A stretch of DNA of 64,000 bases from Sphagnum magellanicum. Taxonomy: Eukaryota; Streptophyta; Sphagnopsida; Sphagnales; Sphagnaceae. The notes under the pieces were generated by a model. The model searched no databases and was not told the origin of the DNA. It saw nothing but the letters and a program-made list of their open reading frames with translations. The position numbers and the translations under genes were made by a program. Each line of letters begins with the position of its first letter. Position 1 is the stretch's first letter. The stretch is from contig CM038918.1 in assembly GCA_021904315.1 (NCBI GenBank), positions 8,509,349 through 8,573,348 on the forward strand, written 5' to 3'. Shown piece after piece: positions 47,136 to 60,859 of this stretch.

Positions 47136-50100
47136 GAACTCTTTGCATAGCTGGGTACCCTGGATGCGAACCATTGAGGCAGTCAAGGTGGTGAACCATT
47201 TGATCCTCAGCTCTCCATGGAAGACTGCAGTATTTTCATTGCAAATACAAATGAGGCTTAGGTGGGAAGGAGGGAAAAATTCTTTGGGTGCTACTGTCTG
47301 AAACAAGATTCTTGGCTTTGACCAGATGCTGAGAAATCGGATTCCTTCTGTAAGAAGTGAAGGGCATACTACACTATAGATTCTTGGCTCTTCCATTTGT
47401 TAGAGGTCAAAGTCAGTGGCTGTGTGAAGGGTTCCACACCATGTTTGATGAAGGTGATGAGCATCTGTAGAAATCCTTATCATAAAACTCTGGTGAATTG
47501 GACCATTCAGTGCAGCATATTGAGTTTGATGACTGATCATCTTACCTGCAGTGGTGGCCTCCATATGCTCCACTTTTCAGAACTCTGCTGCACTCAATCT
47601 GGTGCAAGAATAAAGACCCAATGTCAAAGCAACTTGTCAGTGTTATCATCGAAGTGTTTGTTTCCCCACAAAGATGGTGGATCACCAGGTGTCTTGGCTG
47701 CCCTTTGGATAGCAATCTTTCAACCAGGACACATGAATAGTAATCTTTGACCAGGACGACAGAATAGTGGATGGTTGCATTGGAGCATGTGTTAAAAGGC
47801 GCTGGAGCTGAAAGGCTTGAAAGGTAGTCGCACTATTTGTATGAGAATCCTTGCTGTTTACAAATTCTAACATATCACATCCACTTGTTGATGTTTTCAA
47901 ATTCTTTTGACACCCTTCATTTTCAAAAACCTTACTTTTTACACTTACATAATGTCAATTTCACCACCATTCATTCTGTTTCAATTTTGTTTGTTGAGGA
48001 GGAGGCCTTGTGAGCTGTGCAGAAATACTGGACATTGGTGAGGCCATGGTGCTTTGTATGGATTTGTTTAGTACTTAAGGAGAGTTCTACTTAGTGCTCA
48101 GTGCTTCCTTATTTACTTGAAATCTAGTCCAAAAGCGATTTTCTTTGATTAACTTTTCAAGAATGCTGCCTCTGTGCCAGTCGTCTCCTCTCTCCTTGGG
48201 AATCTGAACCTTTTGGTTATGAGCTTCTGCCTCCCTCACACATGCACTTGCCAAAAAAGATTCCTGTCCAATGCAGTGTATTTTTGTGTCTCTTAAATGA
48301 TTTTTTTTCCCAAGGAGATTCTCACCATTAAGCTTGTGGGAAGGCTGATGAGTGATTCTGAGTTTTTTCCTTGAGGAGGTGATCATGTGCAAATCAGGAG
48401 GAGGGATTTTGCAGACATTTGGTTGATTTATGTGATAAGTTGGTACTAGAAGTTGTAAAAAAACAGCTGATCAGTAGCATAAAAGTCAATACCTTTTGTA
48501 TCTCCCTGTAGCAGCTCTCTTTCCATTTAGAACACGCACTTAGCTTGGTCAAGCAAAAGGAAGTACATGTTCTTTCAAAGACTCATGATATCTAGGGTGC
48601 CTGGATGGTGACTTACTTGGATTGCCCTAATCTGCACAATATAGTGCTTCTACTTAATGCTTACCTTGTTAAGTAGTGGAGCACATTTATGGAACCAATA
48701 GTGATTATCTACCAATTGGAGGGCACCTAATAGTAGGGAATGGGGATGTTGCACTTCAGTTTTCTCTTGCATCAAGTTATTCAACAGTAACAACATTTGG
48801 CTATTTCAGGACATACTAGAGAGGGGAACTCATAGGTTTTCCATGAAGCACAACACATGATGGTGGTGAAACCACAACATTAGGTACATATTGGTTTCTG
48901 TTCTCTCTAACCTTGTTTGGAGGTTGAAGATTCTCAAATAGCATTCTAGATTGAATATTGATATATCATGGATGGGGAGCTTTTCAAGGCCTTCTTCATG
49001 TGTTTTAAGTGTTTGGTTCCCCTTTTTCTTGTTTGCTGATATGTTGGATCTGAGATCTCATAACCCCTATTAGCAGTCATGTATCAACTCTTTAGGTTAA
49101 CTTAAATTGTAAATATGGAGAAGTTTTAATCAATACTTGTGAAGATATAAATTTAGATTTAGCTCCTATCAGCAATATAGATGGGCCAAGACAAGAAGTT
49201 TGAATTTGGTTGCATTTTGCCAAAACTTGGCAAAGTTGTAATTGATGCTGCTTTATGTTGCTTCCACTTCCATATTTGTGTGCATCAAGTCTGTTCAACA
49301 CTAAGAGTCATGACATTGGTGCTGCGGTAGTAGTGTAGACAACAGAAGCTGGAATGATTCTGGGGAGAGGGGGGTAATTAGCAGTGGAAGCAACCTTGGC
49401 AAGGATTCAGCACTGCTTGGGGAAGTGTTATGATTATGTCACTCGCAAACATGAACAAGCGAGGCAGGCTGAACATGCTGAACAATCCTTCCATGATTTA
49501 AAGAGGCTTTTGCACTTCTTCTTCTTCTTCTCGCATGCATTGTTGTCATTGACCTATATACATTGGACAAGCTCAATCCTAGTAGAAAACTTGTGTCATA
49601 AAATGTATGTGAGAAACCAGCAGCTGTAATATGGCTAAAAAATACTTTTTCTCTCATTTCATTTCTCTCATTTGAGCATGTGCTAAATTGTAGGTCCAAT
49701 TGTAGTATGGAAGTGGGTATGGCCATATCAGTAGGCAAATACATGAGCAATTATTAGCTATATTGGCAGAGAAAGAATGTGGCAAAAATTTGGAGGTTAG
49801 GTGAGAGCAAGATGGGGTGGATATTCTTTTGAGCCATGCCCCTTTAGGTCTAAGTTTTGCCATGATTAATGCTGGGATGGAACATGGGTTGGATCTTTCT
49901 GAGATACTAAGTCCAGCACACTTCTCTACTTAACCCACACTTGTTACATTCAAGTGACAAAATGTCGTGGTCACATCTTGATCCCTTGTGAAAACCTAGC
50001 CATTAGCCCAAAATTTTTGGCAAGCATCTACATGAACAGCTTGAATGCAACTAAGTCACTCAGTTTCTTTCACAATTGTGACAGAAACTCAGTACTGCTC

Positions 50101-50980
50101 AAGAACTTCACTAACCTTACCAATTAAGAAACCTGAGTAGAATTCAGTGATCACCAATAAGATTGTAGAGATTTCAGATCTGCCTGTATAAGTAACCAGT
50201 CAGTAAACACTAAGAAATGCAAGTTTGACGTATCTTGCATGGAATTAACATAACAATTCCCCATCCGTTTTCATTATTATGTGTGGACAATGGTTCACCG
50301 CATCCAACTGCATCACTCATTCTGCAATTCGGCAATCCCAAGTCTATTATATGGCTCCTCCCACCAACTGAGGCCCCTGGCCCTCTAGTGGCTCATTTTG
50401 TTAAACCCATTTCAAGTAATGAGTGTAAGGTGGAATGATGAAGTGAAGAAAAACTTTGCCACTGGTTTGAATTGGTATAACAATGAACTTTTCCATCAAT
50501 TGGATGTGTTATTTCCTTTGAAAGTGGGTTTGAATGGTTCTTGGAACATTCTCAACTGATTAAAATAATCATCCACTTTCAATTTAAGGTGCTTAATTTC
50601 AAAGTTCAGATGCATTTGATCTGTCCACTTTAGTTATGTAATCTCACTCAGGCTCTGCACTGCTTCACACTATCAGTGACGATTAAATGATTGAAAAAAG
50701 AGAGGCCTGATCACTAACATCATTGGGTATCTAATGAAATCAAATTAATATTTCTTCATAAATGTGAAGTTTAGAATGCGATCTATATGATAAAATTAAT
50801 CATCTTTCCTACTTGATTCTCAAATTCCAATTTCAATTAGGGGTAAATTGTCAGGATCACAGCTACAGTCTCATCATTGGATACAAAATGCATCATGACT
50901 AGTGGTGTAAAATTAGGGTTTTGCATCTCCTATCAACATGACTTAGAAAACACCAACCTAAAGGTTCCACAATGATGGAG
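47136..50980. other. Intergenic region, no gene recognised
   Basis: Nearly 4 kb of moderate GC. Open frames of 60-117 codons occur on both strands (for instance 47397-47750 plus and 48087-48392 minus), but none has a motif, a clear homologue or splice-linked neighbours. It could hold a non-coding transcript or decayed gene sequence. Confidence 0.45.
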
Positions 50981-50989
50981 TTGGTAATC

Positions 50990-53520
50990 CCCCCCTATGG
51001 AAGGTGCTGCAGGCACATCTGCAAAATGAACTACAGGACCAGGAGAAGCATTCTGGGTTACCAAAGGTCCAGCAAATCTGAATACTGAACCTGGCAAACC
51101 TCAAGCTTCTCTCAAACTCAAGGATGGACTTGAACTTGGTGGCAAAGTTTGAACAGCAGAGCTCAAAGGGCTAGGCACATATGTTGGCCCCATTGTGTCC
51201 CATACAGCAACCTTGGATTCCTTACCCTTTGTTACAGATCCTCAACAGTGATTGGTCAAGTGTCTTTCACAATTGGCCCAGGAACTGGGAGGGGATTAAT
51301 TAACCCTTGAACCCAGCAGGCTCTGTGGCATACTTGTGGAGTAAGGAACATTTGAAGTCTCCAAGCTGGCATTGTGATGAGTTAAGTCTTTAGATTTCTG
51401 GGGCTTGTGAGTCATGCAACTGTACTTTGGATGGCTGTAGAGGTAGTGTGAGGGGAATGTCTAGACACAAATGCAGCTGGAGTGACAAGGAGAGGTGATG
51501 ATGATGGTTGCTGGTCTCTTGCTGCAACTAAAGAGCCTCCTAGATCAATAATTTTGGTGTTGGCTGAGCTCTCCCTGGTTTCCACCTCCACTACTTGGGT
51601 GAAGTACAAGTGACACAAACACACACACACACAGGTGAATGCAAATGATATTTCACATCTTCAAGCACTCTGTTCTGGATAGAAAATTCCAATGAGTGCT
51701 AGTGCTAATGAGACACCTGACATGATTAGAGACACTGAATATAACAAAGGGCTTCAAGAAATCCAGGCAAGGGTCTGACCACTGAGGGCAGTGATAGGGG
51801 CCATGTGAGATAGTGGATCAAACCAAAATAATAACTATTTCATAAAATAGTAGGGTACAAGCACAATATAGGACATAAACCATGACTTACCATTAGACAA
51901 AGTTCCATCACCTCACTCACAACCATTACCACCTGGCAGTACTTACATCCATGGACTAGGAAATGACTTGGATGGTCAAAGCTATTACGTGCCTTGTGTT
52001 CTATTAGACTTCATTTTGGAGCTCATCACCAGCAAGTGTGCCCTTTTTCTGAGCTCTCCCTCATGGACAAGACATGCTTTGAGGTGAAAGTCATGATTTA
52101 GGGTTTTGATTGTGATAAGAATCAGGCAGTAACTTGATTTAGGTCATGCTCCATTGCATCAAATATCACCCACCTTCCTGAACTCTCCCCAAACATCTTT
52201 TGTGTTTTACCTCAATTCCTATCCCCTTTGGTGCTTCAGTAGTTTTAACAACCTCCTTTTCACTGTCCTCATCCTGATTGCACAGAGTCATGGACCAATT
52301 ATGGCATTGGAAATGCATCATTAAATTTATGTGATTGTAACCTAATTGAACACCCAAAAGGAAGCAACAGAAAAGACAGTTAGGAAAAGAAGAATCAAAG
52401 GTTCTCACCATAGCTGTATTTTCCTCCTGTTGGATTACTTGTGCATGCTGTGGGTATCTCCTACTCCAGCCCGGACCCAGATCTAACTCAGCAATTCATA
52501 GACACAAAGGGCAATTTTTTTCCTTGCACTCATGACTAACTGACAACTAAACTTGTGTGGCCGATAATCTACCTCAGATTTCAGATATCTCATATTGTGA
52601 GCCAGATATCTCAAATCACCGTAGTTCATATACAACATCTGAAAGCCAGAAACCACCAGTTCAAAATATAATGTGTGGAAAGGGGAGGAGAAGAAAACAA
52701 AGCAGTAACACAGATGAGAGATAACTGAAAATGAAACCTGGAGAATGCAGCTTCATTAACTGCTGCTGCTCCTGCTTGTGCTCACCTTCTTCTGAGTCAG
52801 AATCCGACATTTCACCTTCCCATCTGTGGCCCTTGTAATGTGTCTCTATGTCCTCATCCTCCTGCATTTACCGCAACCATGAATTGTCCACATACTAGTT
52901 GAAAAACTTCAGAAACTTACAGTTAGCCTAAGCTGATAATCCAGATTGTGCTACTCGCATCTTCAGGTAACTCAGTGTCTGGAGGCCACTCAGAAAACAG
53001 AACACTTGGCACATGCTGCAATGTTGAAAGGTTCTGTAGAAGCTTCTCCGTGCAACACAAATCAAGCTAGATTAAAGACCAATTTAAGAAACTCAGCATC
53101 CAAACCTGGATTTCTTGCTCCTCCACCTCATAGTGTCCAATCCACTAAATGCCCACAGGAAAGCCACCTGAGACTGCTAAACCTACTAATATTTGGAAAT
53201 TGACATATCAAGAGGAGTTCAGATGTAGCAAGACTTTAGAACTTGAAGAGAAAATGATGAGGCCTACCTTATGGAATCAAGATAGGCTTGTGGATTCTTG
53301 TTTTCCAAGTCAGTACTAGGACTATAATGAAGCGCATAATCAGGTCCAAAGTACCCATAGTACACATTGTACAGCATTCAGTGCAGTAGGTCCATTCCCA
53401 CTGCAATATGTCTGTTCTATCCACACCACCAAACTTTGGCATAAGAGATCTCTCTCTATCTACACTTTTCAAGGGTCCACAATCCATAAAAAGAGAAATT
53501 CTAGGAAAAGAATGAGATGA
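50990..53520 (-). pseudogene. HDA19-like class I histone deacetylase, C-terminal intron-bearing fragment
   Basis: On the minus strand exon-like pieces match the end of RPD3-class HDA19 in order. About 53415-53268 gives VYYGYFGPDYALHYSPS then LENKNPQAYLDSIR, ending at a GT donor. About 53065-52959 gives EKLLQNLSTLQHVPSV and SEWPPDTELPED. 52861-52738 gives EDEDIETHYKGHRWEGEMSD. 52273-52211 gives EVVKTTEAPKGIGIEV. 51630-51000 gives a Ser/Pro-rich tail including TMGPTYVPSPLSSAV. Splice sites are mostly kept (one donor is GC), so this is a DNA-level copy, not a processed one. A TGA lies in frame just before MLYNVYYG, another stop interrupts the tail, and the catalytic domain (about the first 300 residues of HDA19) is missing from the window. 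A living gene is therefore unlikely. Confidence 0.75.
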
Positions 53521-53646
53521 ATCAGTTAGCATTTAAACTCAGCAGGCATAGCAATGTTTTGGCGTTCCTTCAGCCAAAATCTGGCATTTAGGCATCAATA
53601 TGCTGGAAATAACCTCATAAACATGTCAAGAGACAAACATTCCTCA

Positions 53647-54019
53647 GAGCATCTCCACATGTGCTGAGTATGTCACTCTGGATAATAAAATTAAACGTCT
53701 AAGTTTATCCGTTTTTATTTTGGCAACCCCACCAATAAAACTGTAACTGGAACTGCATATACGTGGGAACTACTAATAGCAAACCACCTGGACCAATCAT
53801 TATGATGGACCAATCAGAAATATTGAGCCGCAATTAGGTCCAATTTATTACACTCTTTTTTCGACGTGCACAACTGTGTTGCACCTTTTACGAGCCACGG
53901 CAACCTGCACGAATTTAGTGCAGAAAAACCTATATCCTGACCTAAACCGGGACATTTTGACTATTTCACAATAAATTTTACTGTCTGCAGTCACACACTG
54001 AGCACCGGTGGAGATGCTC
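53647..54019. mobile_element. MITE with about 48-bp inverted ends and TCA target duplication
   Basis: The left end (gagcatctccacatgtgctg) and the reverse complement of the right end (gagcatctccaccggtgctc) match, and the similarity runs on to about 48 bases (GTGCTnAGTnTGTnACT...TAAAATT). TCA stands on both sides (53644-53646 and 54020-54022). The 373-bp element has no coding capacity. The ends and 3-bp duplication suggest the PIF/Harbinger group, although the usual target is TWA. It lies immediately beyond the truncated 5' end of the HDA19-like fragment. Confidence 0.85.
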
Positions 54020-54022
54020 TCA

Positions 54023-57000
54023 GTGCAATCAATGAATACTGGTACCATTTCTAAATTAGTGCCTCCTTACAGAAGAACTAGGAAAACCTTGGAAATTCAT
54101 GACTTACATATATAGATGATAGGACATTGAAAATGAATGTAAAGGAGACTTATTGTAGTTGAAAGACTTTCACTTGTATTGTATTTTTTAACTATAAATT
54201 TCAGTGATGATTACTCATCAAAGCTAATTTAGGTAGGATAGATAGCTCTACATTCCATATGTCATCATCATAGATTGGGCAATTTCAAACTGGAATTTGT
54301 TTAGCTCATTTTCATGTGAGGAAAGGTGTCTTTTTGAATTTGCGTCTTTTTTATGTTTTTTTTTTTTTCTTCTAACACCATCTTCACAAGAAGATTTTGA
54401 ATGTCTTCTCCACCAGTTTGCATCTCCTTTGTTTTCAATTTAATTTGAATTTAATTCAATTCAACATAAATTCAATTCAATTCAAGTTACATTGCAATGT
54501 TGTTCACATCTCAATTTCATACAAGAATGAATTAGTGTTCCTTACTTTAAAAACATTTTTAAAAATTCTTGGTTTACAAGGATTTTTATTTTATTTTATT
54601 TTTTACATTTGTAAATGAGAATGGAAAAATGTCTTTTGCATTTAGCATGTGGAAACAACCATGATGGAGTCATTTTGATACTATGCATTCTACTAAATCT
54701 TCTTTTTGCTTTTTTCTTCATTTCATATATCATAAATTATATAAATTTGTGTGATTTCTTACAATTATATAAACATTATGTGAAAGTTATATGCACAAAA
54801 GGCAAAAGGGAATAAATGTAAAAGAATGTTATGAGTTTGGTAATGATTTAATGAAAATGTGTTTCAAACACAAAATAGGAATGAAGGTTGACCATAAAAT
54901 TTAAATATTAAAATTGTGTAAAATTGTGTTTTTATCACATAAATTGTGATTTTTGATGGTGCATTTGTTGTCATGAATCTTTTATGTTTGGAAATGCACT
55001 TTTTTCTCCCTCATTGTGGTTTGCTCTCATTTAAGGTTTTAGACAATAAGTGATGTTCATCTCATCATGTGTGCACTATGTGAAAAGAAACAATTGAAAA
55101 ATTTAATGAACCAAAATATATATATATATTATTGTCCTCAATATTATTCCTATGTTTTTTTTTGGGTTAAAAAATATTTTGATGTGTTTTAATCATTTGA
55201 TTAAGTTTTGTGCATAACATCATTACAATATAGCACAAGCCATGTGATATCAACCCATTTATATCTTTACAAATATGTTGTTAAATGGCATGGGTATTTG
55301 TCTTTCAAAAAGGAAAGAAAAACCTAAACATTCTAACTTAAATATTTGTCAAATTACTTCAACAAAAGATTTTTTTTTGAGAATACAATAATTAAAAAAG
55401 AAATTGATCAAATAATGGTTGAAAAAGTATATTTATGAATAATATTATCTTTGAAATCCACATTTGACATTTTATTGTCTCATAAAATCAATCTTCAAAA
55501 AAATTGAATAAGGATTTATGAGTGTTTACAAAACATTATACATGCAAAATGTTATTTGATCATTTTTACAAGATTACATACATAATATGAATAAATAAAC
55601 TAAACTAACTTTATGCATGTCTTGTAACAAAATCAATGGTTACTAGCAATCTATTGGGATAATGGAATGTTTGACAATCTAAATTTTGCTATCATAAATA
55701 CATACAAAGACCTTTGCACGAATCTTCTATTAAATAAAAATGATCCTTCTATATATTCATGACCGCTTAAGTTTGAAATTTTTTCATTAATTTTTATAGG
55801 GATTCATTACTTAAATATTCAATTTGGAACAACATTAATTATATGGGTAAATTATCAACATTATCTTCATTACAAATGCCATTTCTTGATGATAAATCTT
55901 ACTAAATTTATAATATATAAATTACTGATTTCCTATCAAATGAATATAAAATATCCTTGAAACTTATCAAAACCCTTAAAACTATTATTAATATTGTAAA
56001 ATAAGATAGAAGATGAAAATGTTGCCATAAAATAAACACAATTTGATGAAATCAAATGGTTTGTACATCTTTTTGAACTCATTGATGGTCCTTGTCCTTT
56101 ATTCAAATATGACATACTAAAAGAAAAAAATTCATCTTATTTATTACATAATTTATTACACATGCACATCATTTTATATTAATAGTTTATTTATTATTTG
56201 TAGTATTATTTGTAAGTCTTTCGATTATTATTTTTCAAAGAAAAACATTTGTGAAGGCAAATACATTAGTCTTTTGGAATATTCAAAAAACAATTTGACA
56301 TGAAAATTTCAAAACTCATTAATTATTTTTACAAAAATGTATTGAAGTCGCCTTTGCACTACATTAATCAAAACTATTGAACTAATCTTGAAAATACTAT
56401 GAATACATTACATCATGTGTGATTTTACATCTCATGAATATGTTATAAAAGTTACAACTTGTTCTTCATGTATGTTATTATTAAAGGAATGTAGTTACTA
56501 TCATCAAATGGAGGATGTAGGAGAACAAGCAACCCTCGTTACCACTTGTTCCCTTCCCAATTTGGAGCCCTTATCATCCCTTGCAAGTGGTGGTACCACC
56601 ACCCCCTTCACAAACTAGCTAAGTGTAGGGCAAGATTCCAAGGGTGGAATTTAGTATAAAAGGGGGATAATGTAAAAGGATGGTAGTTAATTTCTTACCT
56701 TCACCTTAGTAAGTTAATTTTTATTAGAGGAGTATTCGAATAATCCTAATTATCGATAATAGATTTACCTACTACCTCCACATTTGGAGGTGACACTCAT
56801 TAATTCCAATTAGTTTCTAGGAGAATTGGTGGAAAGTCAACTATTGACTTCTAGAATATAATAGTTGGCTAATTACTAGCCTAGACGATAGGAGCTAATT
56901 TAGTGGAGATATTTATCATTGGCCATTTTCTTGGGGGCTTTCTTTCCCATTTTTTGGAAATAATGGGATTGCTCTAATTTCCTCTAATTCCCTTTTGTTT

Positions 57001-58320
57001 TTTGATTTGGTTTTGAGGGTTAAATTACCCATTTTCTTTCTCACTTTGTGTTTTTTCCCTCTATTTGTAATTTTCGCTGTGCTCTAATTTTTTTCCCTAC
57101 CTCTCTAGTCTTAGACCATTAAATAATTCTCCCTTTGGTTTCAAAATGTATAGGGTACAGTAATCCACTTTTGTGAGGTTTATGAATGGGTGAAGGTCAT
57201 ATAGAAGTTGGTTTTCTTTGATTTCTTATTCTTTGTTGGTTCTCTATATGTTTATTGGTTGTTTGAGTGGTAAATGTATGGCGATAGTAGGGAGGACACC
57301 AAGGGGGTAATAGGATCAGCAAGGCTAGGTGGGCAACAAAGACATATTATCCCGAGAGGAAGTGTTTGGCAAGTAATATTTCTACTACAATGCATAATTA
57401 CCATCTCTCCCTTATATTTGTACTTGTTTCCATTAATTTTTTCCATCTTCATTTTTTGAATTACCATTATCTCCTTCCTATTTTTTTGTGTTATCATGTA
57501 TGTTAACTAAAGAACGATATATAGTTGGTTATTGCTAAAGCAATAACTATCATCTTCTTATCTAAAATTATGGTATTACTTAGTAGAGTAGCTTCTTTAC
57601 TTTCATTTGACTAGTTGTAGTAGAGTTGTTAAGGGAAATATGGCACTACCTTTGTCAGTATTACCACTAATTAAGAGGTAATTATTGAAAGGCTTAATTG
57701 GGACCAATTTACAATTACTAATTGAATTAAATGCATACTAGAATGAATGACTCTCATGAATAAAAGACAAACCAATCATAATTGAGATAATTGATTGTAT
57801 AACGCAAATATTAATTTCATATTGTGTTATGCATGGTTTTATTAGAATTATATATTACATTGGATGACTATTTAAATGCAATATTTAATGGCCGTTTCCC
57901 ACCTTTCCTCCAATAACACACATAATTAGAGTTTTAAAAAAGAATTGTGATATCAAAATTATGGCATTTAAATTTTTTTAAAAGCAAAGTTAGCTGAATT
58001 TATGCAAGAAAAACAAAAATTTCAACAAAATCCCAATTTATTAGATTGAACATTTTTAAAATTTATATTTGTTGTTTTTTTTTTTATCATTGTAGAAAAT
58101 AGGAAAACCATGCCAAGAAAAAATTAAGTGAATCATCATGTATTTGAACATTGTATAAAAATAAAATTTTAATTGAATTGGAATATGCTCCAACATTGTC
58201 ATCCATCAAAAAATCTAAAGTGTGTAAATGTATGTTTAAGAAGCATAACTCCTTGTGACTTGAAATAACATGATTTTTTATAAGTGTGTAATACGTATGA
58301 AGATTATCGTCATAACTTGT
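54023..58320. other. AT-rich desert, no gene seen
   Basis: No open frame here is protein-like. A stretch of higher GC at about 56500-57400 has no recognised feature. A diverged copy of repeat family B is at 57940-58060. Confidence 0.55.
57940..58060 (+). repeat. Dispersed repeat family B, third copy
   Basis: Shares with 20490-20590 the words ttgtgatatcaaa, aaatttttt and the order agtta...aattta...aagaaaaacaa. More diverged than the other copies. Confidence 0.45.
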
Positions 58321-58326
58321 TATTTA

Positions 58327-58624
58327 CATCCCAAATTTAGCATGTGACAAATTAATAATGAAATTTGTGTGAAGTTCGTTCATTCATAAGTTTGTGCATT
58401 TTACACATGAATATCATGCATTGAAAATATGTTTGACACGTACGTAAATGTGTCGATGGATGAAAAATGAACATATAAATGAACAAATTTCACATCTTCT
58501 TATACATTTGTGTGTCAAATGTGTTTTCAATGCACATATCAGTGTGTGAAACATATGAATTATGAATGAAAAGAATTTTGCATGATTTTCCATTATTAAG
58601 TTTTGAGATGTTAAGTTTGTGATG
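58327..58624. mobile_element. Foldback element with long inverted arms and TA at both ends
   Basis: The left arm (58327-58452) and right arm (58503-58624) are imperfect inverted repeats for nearly their full length. Landmark pairs are catcccaaatttagcat/aagtttgtgatg, cattcataa/ttatgaatg, gcattgaaaa/ttttcaatgc and gtttgacac/gtgtcaaat. The loop is about 50 bases. TA flanks both ends (58325-58326, 58625-58626), and the similarity stops there. It is a MITE-like element, perhaps of the TA-target group. The transcript would fold into a long hairpin. Confidence 0.75.
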
Positions 58625-58879
58625 TATTAATCATATTTTGCATGTGCATTTTGGTGGAATTTATGGTAGGTAACTTGAATGGTTAATGTAAAGGATTCAT
58701 CCTAACTTTTTGTCTATTTGAATTAGTTACTAAAGCCATCTATGTTGTTCAAAACCTTAAACAAAATAAAATGATATATAAAACAAACCCAAAATGATAG
58801 CCCATGATGAACATTTAGTTTTCAATGGAAAGTGACCCAAATTTTGTGTTAAGATGGTGGCCTCATACTTTATCAAAAC

Positions 58880-59205
58880 TAAGGATGAAATTGAAAGTTA
58901 AGATGAAAATGATACACATGAAAAAAAAGGGACCAAAGTGATTTTCCCACATGAATTGATTTTCACAAGAATTTCACCCCCTGTTTAAAATTTATTTTAC
59001 CCGTGCCTTTAATGCTACTCATATTTTATATTAAAATCAAGCTTTGTCAAAATATAATCATGCAAATCCTCTAAACTAAAACCCAATTTCACTATATCGT
59101 ACTGAATTTTGTTCACTTTATGGCTACATTCAAATTGGTGATGAAACAAGGATCATGGGGTCAAATTAGGGCCCAAAAACAAGGTGATTTTAAGGAATAT
59201 TTTAT
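58880..59205 (+). repeat. Dispersed repeat family A, third copy (3' half, AT-shifted)
   Basis: Matches 14115-14440 in the same orientation. Many differences are C to T or G to A relative to the island copy, for example acccagtttcac/acccaatttcac and acaactacactcaa/atggctacattcaa. Confidence 0.75.
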
Positions 59206-59587
59206 TATCTTAACTAGAAGACATCTAAATGATAAAGACACTTCAATCGAAGAAATTTATAAAACACACATTACTTCTCTTTAATGTACAAACACCCTTA
59301 TGCAATGCTCACCCATGTATGCGATATCTAATAAAGTTATTCATAAAGTAATCTTTGGTTTCAACCTCCCATTGATGTAAGCAATACCTAATAAAGTTGT
59401 CCATAAAATAATCCTTAGTTTTAGCCTCTCTTTGATCCTAATTCTCCCACTCATCCTCCTTTTTGAACTATCCATAAATGTAGCAAAGTCATGACCAATC
59501 TTCAAAACACAAGATAAAGTCCTCAAAATTGATTATTGTAGTCACTTTTCTAACCGCCCTACAATCTATTTTCATGGCCATAGATTA

Positions 59588-59945
59588 GGCCTACCTAGTA
59601 GGGGGATAACTAGGTTAGGCTTACATACCTTTTTATGGGCTACCTACCTATGGGTTATTTAAGGACTATCTAGGAAACTATTTAAAGACAACCTAGGGGG
59701 CTATTTAGGGGTTACTTAAGGACTTCCTAAATTAGGGGCTTTTTAGGGGGCTACCTCGGGACTTCTTAAGTTAGGGGATACCTAAGGGGCTACTTATGGG
59801 GCTACATAGGGAATTATTTAAAAGCACCTAAGGGGATATCTATTAAGGATTACATATGGGCCTACCTAAGTAAAAAGATACTTAATTGTCATTTGCAATG
59901 TTATTTAAGTAAAGGGCCACTTAAGTGTATATAGGGGCTACCAAA
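59588..59945 (+). repeat. Degenerate satellite of GGGGCTACYTAAGG type
   Basis: Variants of ggggctacctaaggg, gggctatttaggggttac and similar recur roughly every 15-25 bases through the tract. Units are diverged, so the period varies. Confidence 0.75.
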
Positions 59946-60404
59946 ATCTTAGTTCAAAATCATAATCTAAACCCCTAATCCACATCCTCACTCCAAAACC
60001 AAAAGCTTAATCCAAAATCTTAATATTCAATCTTATGCAAAAAGGTAATCCATAAGTTTTGTCTTATGGCCGATGGGGACCTATATAACTAGGAATGCCT
60101 TCCATTTTATTTTATTTTTCATTTATCACTCGTGGAAGGGTTTTTTCACTTGGAAATCATTGTTTCAACTTTAAGCCATCTAGGTCTACGAAAGATAATT
60201 ATAGTTCTTCATCTTCAAATGATGATGAAATGATATAAGAAATGTTTGTAAACATGGATAGATAAAGATGGTATGTTTTTGCACCTATAATTGTTGCTAC
60301 CAACTCATTTCACATGTTTAATGTTAATGAGTTGGAAGAGGGCATGGGTCAATTAATGGATTTAGGTGTGGAAGTTCAAGATGTGTTCACTACTATGTGA
60401 AAAA

Positions 60405-60800
60405 CACCCAAACCTTAAAACCAAAATTTTAATCCAAATTGTAAATTCTAAGGTTAAGATCAAGATTTTAATTTTAATTTTAAAATTGAAATTAAAGTTT
60501 TTGTTTAAGGTTAGGATTAAGGTCTTAATTCAAGGTTAACATTAGGGTTTTAGTTTTAAAGTTGAAATTATGGTTTTAGGGTTAGGATTAATGTTTTAGT
60601 TTAAGGTTAAAATTAAAGTTTTAGTTTTTGGGTTTGGATTAAGATTTTTGTTTTAAGGGTTTAGATTTAGGGTATTAATCTTGAAGTTTAGGTTTAAGGT
60701 TTTGATTAAAATTTTCCTTTGGGGGTTAGAATTAAAATTTAATTTTTAAGTTTGGGTTTAGGGTCTAGGTTTAAGGGTTTAATTTAAAAGTTGGGTTTTA
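60405..60800 (+). repeat. Degenerate telomere-like GGTTTAGG/GGTTAGGATTAA repeat
   Basis: Words such as aggttaggattaa, gggttttag, gtttaagg and ggtttagggt recur without fixed period. They resemble the plant telomere unit TTTAGGG in scrambled form, so this may be an old interstitial telomere-like tract or an unrelated simple satellite. Confidence 0.65.
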
Positions 60801-60859
60801 TTAGTGATCACCACATTCAAATAAGGCATCCTTTAAAATTGGCCCTAGAATAGTGCTTT

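Noticed and set aside
50990-53520. Reading the HDA19-like pieces as a working deacetylase gene
   Set aside because: The catalytic domain is absent and in-frame stops interrupt the remaining exons.
56415-57540. A purine run followed by TG and a TATA-like, LTR-like composition near 56650
   Set aside because: It recalls the end of an LTR retroelement, but no second terminal repeat, primer site or recognisable coding domain was seen, so it is not called.
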